Shown: positions 20,240 to 30,557 of the stretch, piece after piece
Layout: every line of letters begins with the position of its first letter
Numbering within the stretch: position 1 is the stretch's first letter
DNA from: Pullulanibacillus sp. KACC 23026
GTDB taxonomy: Bacteria; Bacillota; Bacilli; Bacillales; Sporolactobacillaceae
Direction of reading: 5' to 3'
DNA length: 64,000 bases
Assembly (NCBI RefSeq): GCF_029094525.1
Contig: NZ_CP119107.1
Span: 2,790,001-2,854,000, forward strand
Position numbers and translations under genes: made by a program
The notes under the pieces: model-generated
Database searches by the model: none
What the model was told of the DNA's origin: nothing
The model's input: only the letters and a program-made list of their open reading frames with translations

Positions 20240-21589
20240 TTACTTTCCAGAAACTAGCCTCTTATCTGCATTTTCATCCACTGATTTTAAAGTTGAATCA
20301 ACAGGGGCATCCTTTTGCATGATCTTAGGCATGCCGTTTGTCAAAAACTCATCCGTAACGGTTGGATAAGCATTATTCGTATAACTTAACGTACCCACTT
20401 GACCGTTTTGGATTAGGCTGCGAAGCGTATCAACAACATCTGGTCCAAAATATTGGATATATTTATTGTTTGGATCTTTCATTTGAGGCATATCCCATAC
20501 TTGCTTATTAATTGGATCGAAGCCTAATAACGTCCATGTTTTGAGCGACCCTTCTTTGCTGGCCTTAGACTGAACAACAAACTTCGTGGCTAGATCTTGA
20601 TCATGCGCCTGGTTAGTGACGACAGTAGCTGTACCACCGATACCAGCTGATGTTTGATCGCCACTATTGAAGACAGGCATTGGCGTCATTTCGATCTTTC
20701 CTTTTAGTTTTGGCATATAATCAACCATACGGCTCATATACCAAGCAGGCATTATAACGGAAGCGTATTCACCTTTATTAAAAGCTGCATAGTATTGCTC
20801 GTTATCCTGGTTACCGCCTTCTGTTTGTTTGGCAATATGATACTTATACTCGAGATCTTGCAAATATTGTAAGGTTTTTTCATTGACTTGTGAGGAAAAG
20901 TTCGACTTTCCATCCTTTATCACATCAGAATGTTGTTGTGAAACCATTGACGTGAAGACGGAATCTGCGTTAGTCTCAACAGATGTCATATATTTACCTG
21001 TTTTCTCTTTGACTGTTTGACCGGCCTTCACATAGTCATCCCATGTCTTAATAGTCTTTGGATCAATACCGGCCTGTTTCATAATGCCCATATTATAATA
21101 GACAACGTTTGCTCCAACATGATAATCTAAGCCGTAAATTTTACCGCCAACTGTGTAGTTATCGACACGTGCTTTTACTAGATTAGGTAAGTAAGGTTTG
21201 AGTTCTTTCGTCATATCCACGAAAGGCACATTATCTGGGTTCTTTGTATAATTGGCAAACTGACCAATTTCAACGTCCGCGATATCAGGTGCACCACTTC
21301 CAGAGTTAAGGGCAACTTGAAGCTTTTGGAACATTTGAGCAAAAGGTAACACGCTGACTTTCAAATCAATCTGTTGCTTAGGGTGGCTTTTATTCCATGT
21401 CTTCGCTGCGTCTTTCCAATAGTCCGCATGCTCCTTAACAAAAGTCCACATAACAAGCGTTGTTTTCCCATCTTTTGTAGTACTGGAGCCTTCTGTATTT
21501 TGGCTTCCGCAACCCGTTAAGAATAGGGCTGATACGACTAACAGTATGAGTAAGCTTGCTATAAACTTACGCGGCTTTTTATGCTTCAT
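20240..21589 (-). CDS. Sugar ABC transporter substrate-binding lipoprotein (AraN-like)
   Basis: The 449-residue protein has a lipoprotein signal peptide (basic start, hydrophobic core, lipobox LTGC at about residues 24-27), so it is anchored outside the membrane. The family 1 extracellular solute-binding fold shows in TLVMWTFVKEHADYWKDAAK and FNKGEYASVIMPAWY. It is the first gene of the importer operon and lies downstream of GH51 on the same strand. Arabino-oligosaccharides are the likely ligand, judged from the neighbours rather than from binding residues. Confidence 0.92.
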   Translation of the reverse strand: MKHKKPRKFIASLLILLVVSALFLTGCGSQNTEGSSTTKDGKTTLVMWTFVKEHADYWKDAAKTWNKSHPKQQIDLKVSVLPFAQMFQKLQVALNSGSGAPDIADVEIGQFANYTKNPDNVPFVDMTKELKPYLPNLVKARVDNYTVGGKIYGLDYHVGANVVYYNMGIMKQAGIDPKTIKTWDDYVKAGQTVKEKTGKYMTSVETNADSVFTSMVSQQHSDVIKDGKSNFSSQVNEKTLQYLQDLEYKYHIAKQTEGGNQDNEQYYAAFNKGEYASVIMPAWYMSRMVDYMPKLKGKIEMTPMPVFNSGDQTSAGIGGTATVVTNQAHDQDLATKFVVQSKASKEGSLKTWTLLGFDPINKQVWDMPQMKDPNNKYIQYFGPDVVDTLRSLIQNGQVGTLSYTNNAYPTVTDEFLTNGMPKIMQKDAPVDSTLKSVDENADKRLVSGK

Positions 21590-21918
21590 TTCAATTCCCT
21601 CCTAATTTGATCCGTTATTTGGTAGCCTTTTCAAAAAAAGTGTCCTCATAAGTAGAGGCGTCGGATTAAATGAGGCAAGTCGCTTTTGGACCCTAGGCAG
21701 CCCTCGCTGTTACCTTAGCATGCCAGTTCCTTTACTTGAACCTATCTTGTATTCTTGCGTCTAGACCTCTTAAACCTATAGACCGACTTCCTCGTAATAA
21801 GCCAGAACTTAAGCTGCCTAAAGTGCCTCATGGCAATCCGTCAAGTCGTGATCTACTTTCAATGTTCTTCAAAAGGAATTAGGACCAAAAGCAACCAAAC
21901 CTCTAAAAAGCTAGCGTC
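21590..21918. other. Leader region between GH51 and the importer operon
   Basis: No gene. This 329-base gap is unusually GC-rich for an intergenic stretch and has several short complementary segments (for example CCTC/GAGG repeats and two GACTTG copies). On the minus strand it ends in a weak stem with seven T about 30-45 bases before the binding-protein gene. A structured leader or attenuator is possible; I recognise no known riboswitch. Confidence 0.35.
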
Positions 21919-23492
<1,574 letters not shown>

Positions 23493-23831
23493 TAACATTT
23501 TCAAATAGATAGTAACATAGGCGAAATTATCAGTCAATAACAAAAATAACATTTTTGAAAATAATTAATATAAATATTAATCAAAAGGCCTATATTACCA
23601 CTAAGAAAAGGAAACGTCGATCAAATTACCTATTGCTGCACTTGTTCGATGTCTTTTGATCCTTGCCCAGAAACAGTTTTAATCTTGATTTAATCTGACA
23701 TTCACCGTCGTTTATTGCATTTTCATTTTAAGTTTTGGTTCCTATAACCCTCCTACCCATCCTCATGAAGAATGAAATGATTCATTAATAAACATAAACA
23801 TTAACGATCTTTGGATTAGTATAATAATTTA

Positions 23832-23845
23832 TGAAAACGCTGTCA
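23832..23845. promoter_or_regulatory. cre site (CcpA)
   Basis: TGAAAACGCTGTCA matches TGNAANCGNTNNCA at every fixed position. It lies between the arabinanase terminator and the GH51 gene, so carbon catabolite repression of GH51 and the importer is likely. Confidence 0.75.
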
Positions 23846-23890
23846 ATGTATTTTCTTAATATTTAACCTTTTTATTAAAAATAAGGCTTG

Positions 23891-23924
23891 AATATAAAAA
23901 GACCGCGCAAGATAAGGCGCGGTC
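23891..23924 (-). terminator. Terminator of the endo-arabinanase gene
   Basis: On the minus strand, GACCGCGC pairs perfectly with GCGCGGTC over an 8-base loop, followed by TTTTT. It begins 17 bases after the stop codon. Confidence 0.9.
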
Positions 23925-23940
23925 TCCTTACTTGTTGCAA

Positions 23941-26541
23941 TTAAGATCGAGATAAACGGCTAATTTGCGCTGGGGTTAGTGCACCAGAATAGATGCGCAG
24001 ATCGTCCATCATTCCTTTAAAAGGCGGATCCCAGTAATTGACCCCTAGACCGAAACTGGCATTTGTATCGGTAAATATATTCGGGAAATCCACTCCAGAA
24101 AACGCCTTCTCCCCGTTAACAAAGACATTCACCGTCCCATTATCAACAGTAAAAATGAGATTTGTCCAACTGCCAATAGGGACTTGTGAGCCGACATTGG
24201 CATCATACCAACTGGCACTTCCCGACCAAAGTTCGGTAGGATTGCCTCCTAATGGCCCATCAGGAACTAAGCTGATCCAGTGATTCGTATCTTCAGCCCC
24301 AAAGAAGGTTGTCGTATACTCTGTGAGTTGCTCTGGTTTAATCCAAAGAGAGACAGAATAAGTGTTACCCGAGATTAACCCATTTGGTAATCGAATCCCA
24401 GATTTCCCATCGAAAACAGCAGCTTGACCGTTTTCACCTTGGGCATAGGTGATGGAACCACCTGTGTTATCAAGTTTGTCACCCGTCACAGTTCCGGCCA
24501 AGAATTTTCCATTCGTTTCATTCAAATTACCTTCAAAATCATACTCGGCCAACATACCGGCAGGCTCATAAGGCAGAACTGTCATACTAAATTCTTTTGT
24601 CTTTGTCACACTCCCTTTAGTGATAGTCGCAGTAAGTGTTGCTGATACGGGGTTAGAGCCTGCATCAGGACGATGAATCACCCCTGAATCGGACACCACA
24701 TTTGGGTCTGACGATTGCCATTTTATTTGAGAATCATGTGTTCCTTCTGTTGGCAAAGTTAAATTAGCGATCACCTGACTTGTATCTCCAAGGCTTAAGT
24801 CGTCATAAACTGCTTTCACAACTGTCTCATCGGACATATCCGTCTCTCTAGAACCCCAAATCGTGATTCCCGCTTTCGAAACAGCTGTAAACGTCATGAC
24901 ATAATCCTCTGAAACGGGATCCCAATCGCGCACAAAGACACCATTGTAGGTCCCTCCATCAATGTTAATTTCGGCTTGATTTTGTCCAACCTTCTTCCAA
25001 GTACCTGTGACAGAACCGGTAATTTTATTATTTTTATTTAGATGAATTGTCACAGGGGTTTCAATATCTTTGGTCGTCGCTTTTCCATGATTAATAAATT
25101 TATAGTCCCCAACAATGGACTGTCTATTGACTTTTTCTAACGATTCACCTGCGTAACGATAAGGTGAGACGACAGGCCAGCCCTCTTTATTCATAAAAAT
25201 TTGCTGGACTCGAACTTCGTGATATTCCCCTTGCTCTGGAAATCTTGAATGGAACACGATAAACTTTTTACCTGTCTTCTTGTCATATAAGACAGAGTTA
25301 CCTCCAGGAGACACATACCCAACACCAAGACCAGACCCCGGATCTCCTACTTGTCTATCAAATAAAAAGTTCCCCATTAATTTTTCACCATAATCGGCGT
25401 TGTTTGCTTGAGCATTCGGTAAGACGGCGTTCTTTCCATCAGGATCAAGATACGGTCCATCGGGTTGTTTTGACCGATAAACTCTCATGTTGTAGCCCCC
25501 ATCAGAAGCTAACCCCCCAAGAGATTCGTATAAATAATAATAGTTTGTATCCTTGTCATAAATGATATAAGGTCCTTCTCCAGACTCTCCATAACCTCCA
25601 GAAATTTTCGTCCCAAAATAGCGATCTATATGATTGCCGCCAGTTGTTGTCCCGTCCTTCCCGGGGTATATAGGTTTACCCGTTTTTGAATTAATTGGAA
25701 GCACATATAATCCTCCCGACCAAGAGCCATAGACCATCCATAGCTTCCCCTTTTTATCTGGAAAAACAGTGGGGTCGATGGCGTTTGGCGCGTTGCTTGT
25801 ATTATAGCTGCCGTCCGTATTGAACCAATTATCACTTGGTCCACTAATTTTCCCGCTTTTTATTAATTGTTGAATATTAGTGTTAGTATACCGAGTGTTA
25901 ATTTTACTGTAACTCGTTGGCTGATTATTGAGAGTTATACCGCCACCGCTCGCTTGACCATCGTAATTACTCATCTTGGTAAAGCCAGAGTACATAATCG
26001 TATCGACATAAGTATAGGGGCCTTCAACATTCTGCGATACAGCATAACCGATAGCCGATCGCTTATAAGTGGACGACGTACAGTAATACATGATGTAGGC
26101 GCCTTTTTTACCATTACTGTTGACATAGGCCTTATCGTAGAAGACATCGGGTGCCCAGACTGAATAGCCGCTTGGGTTATCACCATCATGGTCCCCCGCC
26201 CAAGCAAATGAACCGGCTAAGTTCTTAGCAAGATCTCCAAACAGTTGATTATTAGGCGTCGTGTATCCATTCGAAAAATCGGTCCAGCTCATTAAATCCT
26301 TCGATTTCGCTGCCGTAATATGAGTACCGAACACATAATAGTCCCCATTATTTGCTTGCATGACAGAAGGATCATGTACGGATACATTTTGAAAAACAGG
26401 CGGTTTTTCTTTCTTGACAATTTTGGCGGGATCAGGTTTTGTCGAAAAATGACTAGGTCCCTTTCCAAAAACGAGACTTGGGATCATGACAGCTCCAATA
26501 ATTAGAACCATGACAACAAGGACTGGAAGCTTCTTATTCAT
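23941..26541 (-). CDS. Secreted GH43 endo-alpha-1,5-L-arabinanase with LamG domain
   Basis: The 866 residues start with a signal peptide (KKLPVLVVMVLIIGAVM), so the enzyme is exported. The GH43 propeller spans about 50-480, with Asp57 (VHDPSV), Asp256 (NAIDPTVF) and Glu322 (GESGEGPYI). After it come a small beta-barrel as in Bacillus Abn2/YxiA, an atrophied Ig-like domain (about 570-660, WQSSDPNVV) and a C-terminal LamG/concanavalin-like domain (about 665-860) that probably binds polysaccharide. It cuts the arabinan backbone outside the cell to feed the importer. A cre site lies 30 bases upstream and a GTTAATCATTAAC element 110 bases upstream. No sortase or S-layer anchor is visible. Confidence 0.92.
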   Translation of the reverse strand: MNKKLPVLVVMVLIIGAVMIPSLVFGKGPSHFSTKPDPAKIVKKEKPPVFQNVSVHDPSVMQANNGDYYVFGTHITAAKSKDLMSWTDFSNGYTTPNNQLFGDLAKNLAGSFAWAGDHDGDNPSGYSVWAPDVFYDKAYVNSNGKKGAYIMYYCTSSTYKRSAIGYAVSQNVEGPYTYVDTIMYSGFTKMSNYDGQASGGGITLNNQPTSYSKINTRYTNTNIQQLIKSGKISGPSDNWFNTDGSYNTSNAPNAIDPTVFPDKKGKLWMVYGSWSGGLYVLPINSKTGKPIYPGKDGTTTGGNHIDRYFGTKISGGYGESGEGPYIIYDKDTNYYYLYESLGGLASDGGYNMRVYRSKQPDGPYLDPDGKNAVLPNAQANNADYGEKLMGNFLFDRQVGDPGSGLGVGYVSPGGNSVLYDKKTGKKFIVFHSRFPEQGEYHEVRVQQIFMNKEGWPVVSPYRYAGESLEKVNRQSIVGDYKFINHGKATTKDIETPVTIHLNKNNKITGSVTGTWKKVGQNQAEINIDGGTYNGVFVRDWDPVSEDYVMTFTAVSKAGITIWGSRETDMSDETVVKAVYDDLSLGDTSQVIANLTLPTEGTHDSQIKWQSSDPNVVSDSGVIHRPDAGSNPVSATLTATITKGSVTKTKEFSMTVLPYEPAGMLAEYDFEGNLNETNGKFLAGTVTGDKLDNTGGSITYAQGENGQAAVFDGKSGIRLPNGLISGNTYSVSLWIKPEQLTEYTTTFFGAEDTNHWISLVPDGPLGGNPTELWSGSASWYDANVGSQVPIGSWTNLIFTVDNGTVNVFVNGEKAFSGVDFPNIFTDTNASFGLGVNYWDPPFKGMMDDLRIYSGALTPAQISRLSRS

Positions 26542-26570
26542 TGAAATAACAGTCTCCCTTCACATTCGGT

Positions 26571-26584
26571 TGAAAGCGCAAACA
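26571..26584. promoter_or_regulatory. cre site (CcpA) of the arabinanase gene
   Basis: TGAAAGCGCAAACA fits the consensus WTGNAANCGNWNNCA. It lies 30 bases upstream of the start, where CcpA would block transcription. Confidence 0.72.
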
Positions 26585-26650
26585 TTTTATAACAGATCAT
26601 ACAAAAGAATTTTAAATGACCTCCTCTCCATTTGGGGTGTGGATGTTTTG

Positions 26651-26663
26651 GTTAATCATTAAC
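26651..26663. promoter_or_regulatory. Candidate ArsR-regulator operator of the arabinanase gene
   Basis: GTTAATCATTAAC has perfect outer arms and differs by one base from the element at 15056 between GH43 and regulator A. Confidence 0.55.
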
Positions 26664-26895
26664 TATTATGTTAATAATAATGAATCTTTTGTCAATTAGC
26701 AAGTTACTTTTTAGCGACTTATCTCCTATTTTTTTAGGTACATTGGACCTAAATAGGAGTCAAAGAAGTCCCATCAACAGTTGGCTCCTTAAGCGCTCTC
26801 TCTTGTTGCTCAGATAAACACTGTAAAAAATCCCAGATATGAGGATATGAAAAATTTCCGTTCGCAAATTGCCAAGAACCAACGTGTGTAGAGTT

Positions 26896-27394
26896 CTTTT
26901 TGTGTGATGCGGGCTCCAATACACAAAATCTTGGCGCAGCGGAGCCCCATTGTGTGCGATGGGGGCTCCAATACACAAAATCACGGCGTGGCGGAGCCCC
27001 ATTGTGTGTGATGGGAGCTCCAATACACACAATCTTAGCTTGGCGGGACCTCTTTTTGTATGATGCGGGCTCCAATACACACAATCTTAGCTTGGCGGGG
27101 CCCCATTGTGTGTGATGGGAGCTCCAATACACAAAATCTTAGCTTGGCGGGAGCCCATTGTGTGCGATGGGAGCTCCAATACACAAAATCTTAGCTTGGC
27201 GGGAGCCCATTGTGTGTGATGTGGGCTCCATTACACAAAATCTTGGCGGGGCGGGACCTCTTTTTGTGTGATGGGAGCTCTAATACACAAAATCTTGGCG
27301 CAGCGGAGCCCCATTGTGTGCGATGGGGGCTCCAATACACAAAATCTTGGCGCGGCGGGGCCTCTTTTTGTGTGATGCGGGCTCCAATACACGT
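26896..27394. repeat. 52-bp tandem repeat array, nine full units
   Basis: Aligned on GGGCTC/GAGCTC, units begin at 26911, 26963, 27015, 27067, 27119, 27171, 27223, 27275 and 27327, each exactly 52 bases apart, with a partial tenth from 27379. Each unit contains TTGTGTGATGGGAGCTCC followed by AATACACAA, an inverted repeat (TTGTGT/ACACAA) around GGAGCTCC. The second half alternates between a GCCCCATTGTG form and an ACCTCTTTTTG form. There is no spacer, so it is not a CRISPR. ACGTGTG occurs just outside both ends (26882, 27391). Since 52 is not divisible by three, open frames through it are artefacts. Confidence 0.95.
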
Positions 27395-27415
27395 GTGACA
27401 TTTATAATTTCCACA

Positions 27416-27456
27416 ACAAAAAAAAGACAGATCCCCTTAAAATGGGAATTCTGTCC
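27416..27456 (-). terminator. Terminator of the GH115 operon
   Basis: On the minus strand, GGACAGAATTCCC pairs with GGGGATCTGTC (one bulge), followed by eight T. It lies about 110 bases after the GH115 stop and just before the tandem array. Confidence 0.75.
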
Positions 27457-27564
27457 TTTTGCTAGTTTGGGATTTAGAGACGCCTTAAGTTATTTGCGGT
27501 AGACTCTCCTTCAATAATCGATTGGGTTTGTCCGTTCCTAAAATCAAATTTGGACGTTCCCATC

Positions 27565-30471
27565 TCATCTCCCTACAAAATAAGTTTCGGTTGGACCGAG
27601 GTAGCTAGTTGCCGGTTGCTTGCCTTCCGGATAAATGACAAGCTTTTCTAATACAAAGCCTGGACTCGCGGCATAGATCCTAAGTGTATTTAATCCTTCC
27701 TGACAAGTTATAAGGCTTGTGCTCCTGTGGATCTGATCAAGGACACCGGCTGCCCAGTTAGGATCATCAACGCGATAGCCTTCTGGAAGTGTATTTACTA
27801 GGTTAATGTCGGCGTCATTTAGTTGTATGCCACATAATAGCGCCTGATCTTTCACGACAGGGTTCGTTGGCTGCCTATATAATTCCAATTCATAAACGCC
27901 AGCTTCCTGAACGACGAACTGATAGTCCAAGTACGGTGCGTCTTTTCCTGGAGTAAAATACTGAGTTGTTGGAAAAGCCTTCATTGCCGATAAGGTCTTG
28001 CCGTATCCATGAATCACTTGGAAGCGATGTACGTCCCCCTGTTGGTTGGTTGTTTCCTTATTCAGTACATAATGTTCAGCTTCTATCGAAATATAGCCAT
28101 TGGTTTCGATAAAGGTTCGATTAGGAAATTCACTAAAGTCCTGTTTCGCTGCGTTTACTATGATTGTACAGACCCCACACGGCATTTCCACGACAAGGTG
28201 GCCTTCTGTCTCATCATTCATGTTGCGGCGATCAATCGTGACAGTAATGACTTCAGTCGTTTTTTCTCTGCCATCTAAGCTGCCACTCGTCTTCGAACAG
28301 ATCAGCCATGGATTGTGACTAGTAATCTTAAAATCGGCATGGCTATCACTCAAACTAGCCATCGTAAAGGAAGCTTCCTCCACATCCGGCTGCAAAAAAT
28401 CATTTAAATAGAGTTTATTGTTATGCCAGGCACTCCCCTCTGAGTGCTGGTCCGTCCCATCAACCGAAACAATCAGTCTTGGCTTATTCGCCGGCCATAC
28501 CTCCATTAGAATCGGATTCTGGCATTCCTCTTCATTCCAACGCGTAAAACCGATATGCTCAGAAAGACCCATCCCATACCACTTACCATTATCAATCGTA
28601 TGATACTGCTCGACTAGCTCTTTATCTCGTATCAGACATTTTTTAATCTCTTCAGTCAGTTTATTTGCTTCCATTTTGCCCAATTTCGCATCATAATGAT
28701 TCTTCCCAGTAAGGAGCCACATTTTTTGCAAATTTAGGTTTCCGACAGCAGGATAATAGACGAGAGAGAAATAAGTGGATAAGTTCATAAGATCCACATG
28801 CTTATATAATTCATCCGCCAGTTCTAGAAGAGAATCGATTTGCTGTAGGGTATGGTCCGTTTCTTTATAATTCACTGGATGATAGACTTCTGAATTCATG
28901 TGTTCGGGTCTGCGTTTATGAGCTAGTTTGGTATAGCCAGTTAACAGCTCGACTACCTTATTCTTTTGCTCCTCACTGAACACACCATTAAACTGCTTTT
29001 CCGTCCATTCTCTTGTATAGTAATCGGTTTTATTAATGGCATTTGTTCCCCATTTTTCAAAATCATACGCCAAATCCATAAAGTAAGCTAACGGGAATTC
29101 CTGTGTCGCAATATCACCGACATTCACGATCCATAGATCCCGAACGCCAAAGTCGTAAGCCATACTCATCTGCTCCCAAATCTTAGGAAGATAAGAGCTG
29201 TTAATCCATTCATATGAAATCGGTCCGCCATGGTAATCAAAATGATAATACATCCCATAGCCGCCTTTATGGCTACGCATTTCTTCGGTTGGTAGTGTCC
29301 TTAAATTGCCATGATTATCATCACAAAGCATCAAAATGACATCCTCAAGCTCCTCCGAATTCATTAACCCTGGTGTTTCCTCATCCCCATAGAAGAAAGG
29401 TTCGACTTCTTTATATAAAGCAAGCATTCTTGGAACCTCTGAAAGGTCAGGATTAACATGTTCCTTTATTAACTGGTTTTGTGTCTTGATGACCTCTCGT
29501 AGCAACTCAATATTATCTGCCAATGTCGCTTCTTTTCCCATAATGGAGGTGTCTTGTTCGCCGCGCATACCCACTGTAATGACATTTTCAAATTGGCCGC
29601 TGCGCTTTAGCCCGTCTTCCCAGAATTTTATAATGCCTTCTCGATTCGTGATAAAATTCCAGGCATCACCATATTTAGAATTCGCACCACGTAAATACTT
29701 GTATTCTTCTCCATAACGCAGACAAGGCTCATGATGAGAAGCCCCCATGACGACACCATATTCATCGGCAAGTTCAGCATTTGCCAAGCCCGGCCCATCG
29801 TCACTGAAACGAGCTGACCACATGGCAGGCCATAGGTAATTCCCTTTCAATCGAAGCAACAGTTCAAAAACATGATCATACATCTCGGCATTAAATCCGC
29901 CAAAATTCTTCATTGTCCAGTTACCAAAGGCGGGCCATTCATCATTGATAAAGAAACCGCGGTAACGAACAGAAGGCTCTTTTGATAGGTATTTTAAGTC
30001 GTTTTTTAAGGAAAAGGACTCTTTCCTCACCGGCAACACGCCAGACCAATCGACCAACGGAGAAACACCGAGCAGTTCTGACAAGTGAAAAAGCCCGTAG
30101 ATCGTGCCTCGTTTATCACTTCCCGCGATAACGAGTGCTCGTTCAACCCCTTCAAACGGATGATCAATCACTTGAAATAAATAGACTTCTCTTTTACCTT
30201 TGATTTCGGATAGATCGATCATCTGTTTCTCTTGGAGCTCATGAAGCAGTGGGCTCTGCCCTGCCGTTCCATATAAAACAGCCTGCTTTCCCAGTTTTTT
30301 TCTGTCTGTGGTTGATTGTGGCGCATAGCCGAACACCAACTCTATATCATGCATGACCTTCTTGGCTATTCGTTTCACACCGCTAAAGGCTGCTTCTTCT
30401 TGATAAAATAAGGCATGACCCACTGAAATCGATTCATTTTTCAACATGTCTTGACTAATAATAAATTCCAT
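27565..30471 (-). CDS. GH115 alpha-glucuronidase, intracellular
   Basis: The product has about 968 residues. The family core is clear: RYRGFFINDEWPAFGNW, LKGNYLWPAMWSARF, MGASHHEPCLR, VGMRGEQDT, FDYHGGPISYEWINSS and LWIVNVGDIATQEFPL. GH115 enzymes release glucuronic or 4-O-methylglucuronic acid from xylose, including internal residues of xylan. The ATG at 30471 follows AAAGGA by seven bases; the longer frame would overlap the upstream gene. There is no signal peptide, so it acts on imported oligosaccharides. It is paired with an SGNH hydrolase. A C-terminal carbohydrate-binding-like part follows (about residues 780-960). Confidence 0.93.
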   Translation of the reverse strand: MEFIISQDMLKNESISVGHALFYQEEAAFSGVKRIAKKVMHDIELVFGYAPQSTTDRKKLGKQAVLYGTAGQSPLLHELQEKQMIDLSEIKGKREVYLFQVIDHPFEGVERALVIAGSDKRGTIYGLFHLSELLGVSPLVDWSGVLPVRKESFSLKNDLKYLSKEPSVRYRGFFINDEWPAFGNWTMKNFGGFNAEMYDHVFELLLRLKGNYLWPAMWSARFSDDGPGLANAELADEYGVVMGASHHEPCLRYGEEYKYLRGANSKYGDAWNFITNREGIIKFWEDGLKRSGQFENVITVGMRGEQDTSIMGKEATLADNIELLREVIKTQNQLIKEHVNPDLSEVPRMLALYKEVEPFFYGDEETPGLMNSEELEDVILMLCDDNHGNLRTLPTEEMRSHKGGYGMYYHFDYHGGPISYEWINSSYLPKIWEQMSMAYDFGVRDLWIVNVGDIATQEFPLAYFMDLAYDFEKWGTNAINKTDYYTREWTEKQFNGVFSEEQKNKVVELLTGYTKLAHKRRPEHMNSEVYHPVNYKETDHTLQQIDSLLELADELYKHVDLMNLSTYFSLVYYPAVGNLNLQKMWLLTGKNHYDAKLGKMEANKLTEEIKKCLIRDKELVEQYHTIDNGKWYGMGLSEHIGFTRWNEEECQNPILMEVWPANKPRLIVSVDGTDQHSEGSAWHNNKLYLNDFLQPDVEEASFTMASLSDSHADFKITSHNPWLICSKTSGSLDGREKTTEVITVTIDRRNMNDETEGHLVVEMPCGVCTIIVNAAKQDFSEFPNRTFIETNGYISIEAEHYVLNKETTNQQGDVHRFQVIHGYGKTLSAMKAFPTTQYFTPGKDAPYLDYQFVVQEAGVYELELYRQPTNPVVKDQALLCGIQLNDADINLVNTLPEGYRVDDPNWAAGVLDQIHRSTSLITCQEGLNTLRIYAASPGFVLEKLVIYPEGKQPATSYLGPTETYFVGR

Positions 30472-30557
30472 AAATAAGTCCTTTCCCATAAATCTTTTTT
30501 TTTCCTTCTGAACGATTACTAGATGTTTTGTTTCAGTTGTCAGACCAATCTGACGCG

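Noticed and set aside
26896-27394. Possible CRISPR array
   Set aside because: The units are contiguous variants of one 52-base sequence without unique spacers, and no cas gene is present.
26749-27398. Several open frames of 62-127 codons across the tandem array
   Set aside because: They are produced by the stop-poor 52-base repeat, which shifts frame every unit; the translations are only repeats of each other.
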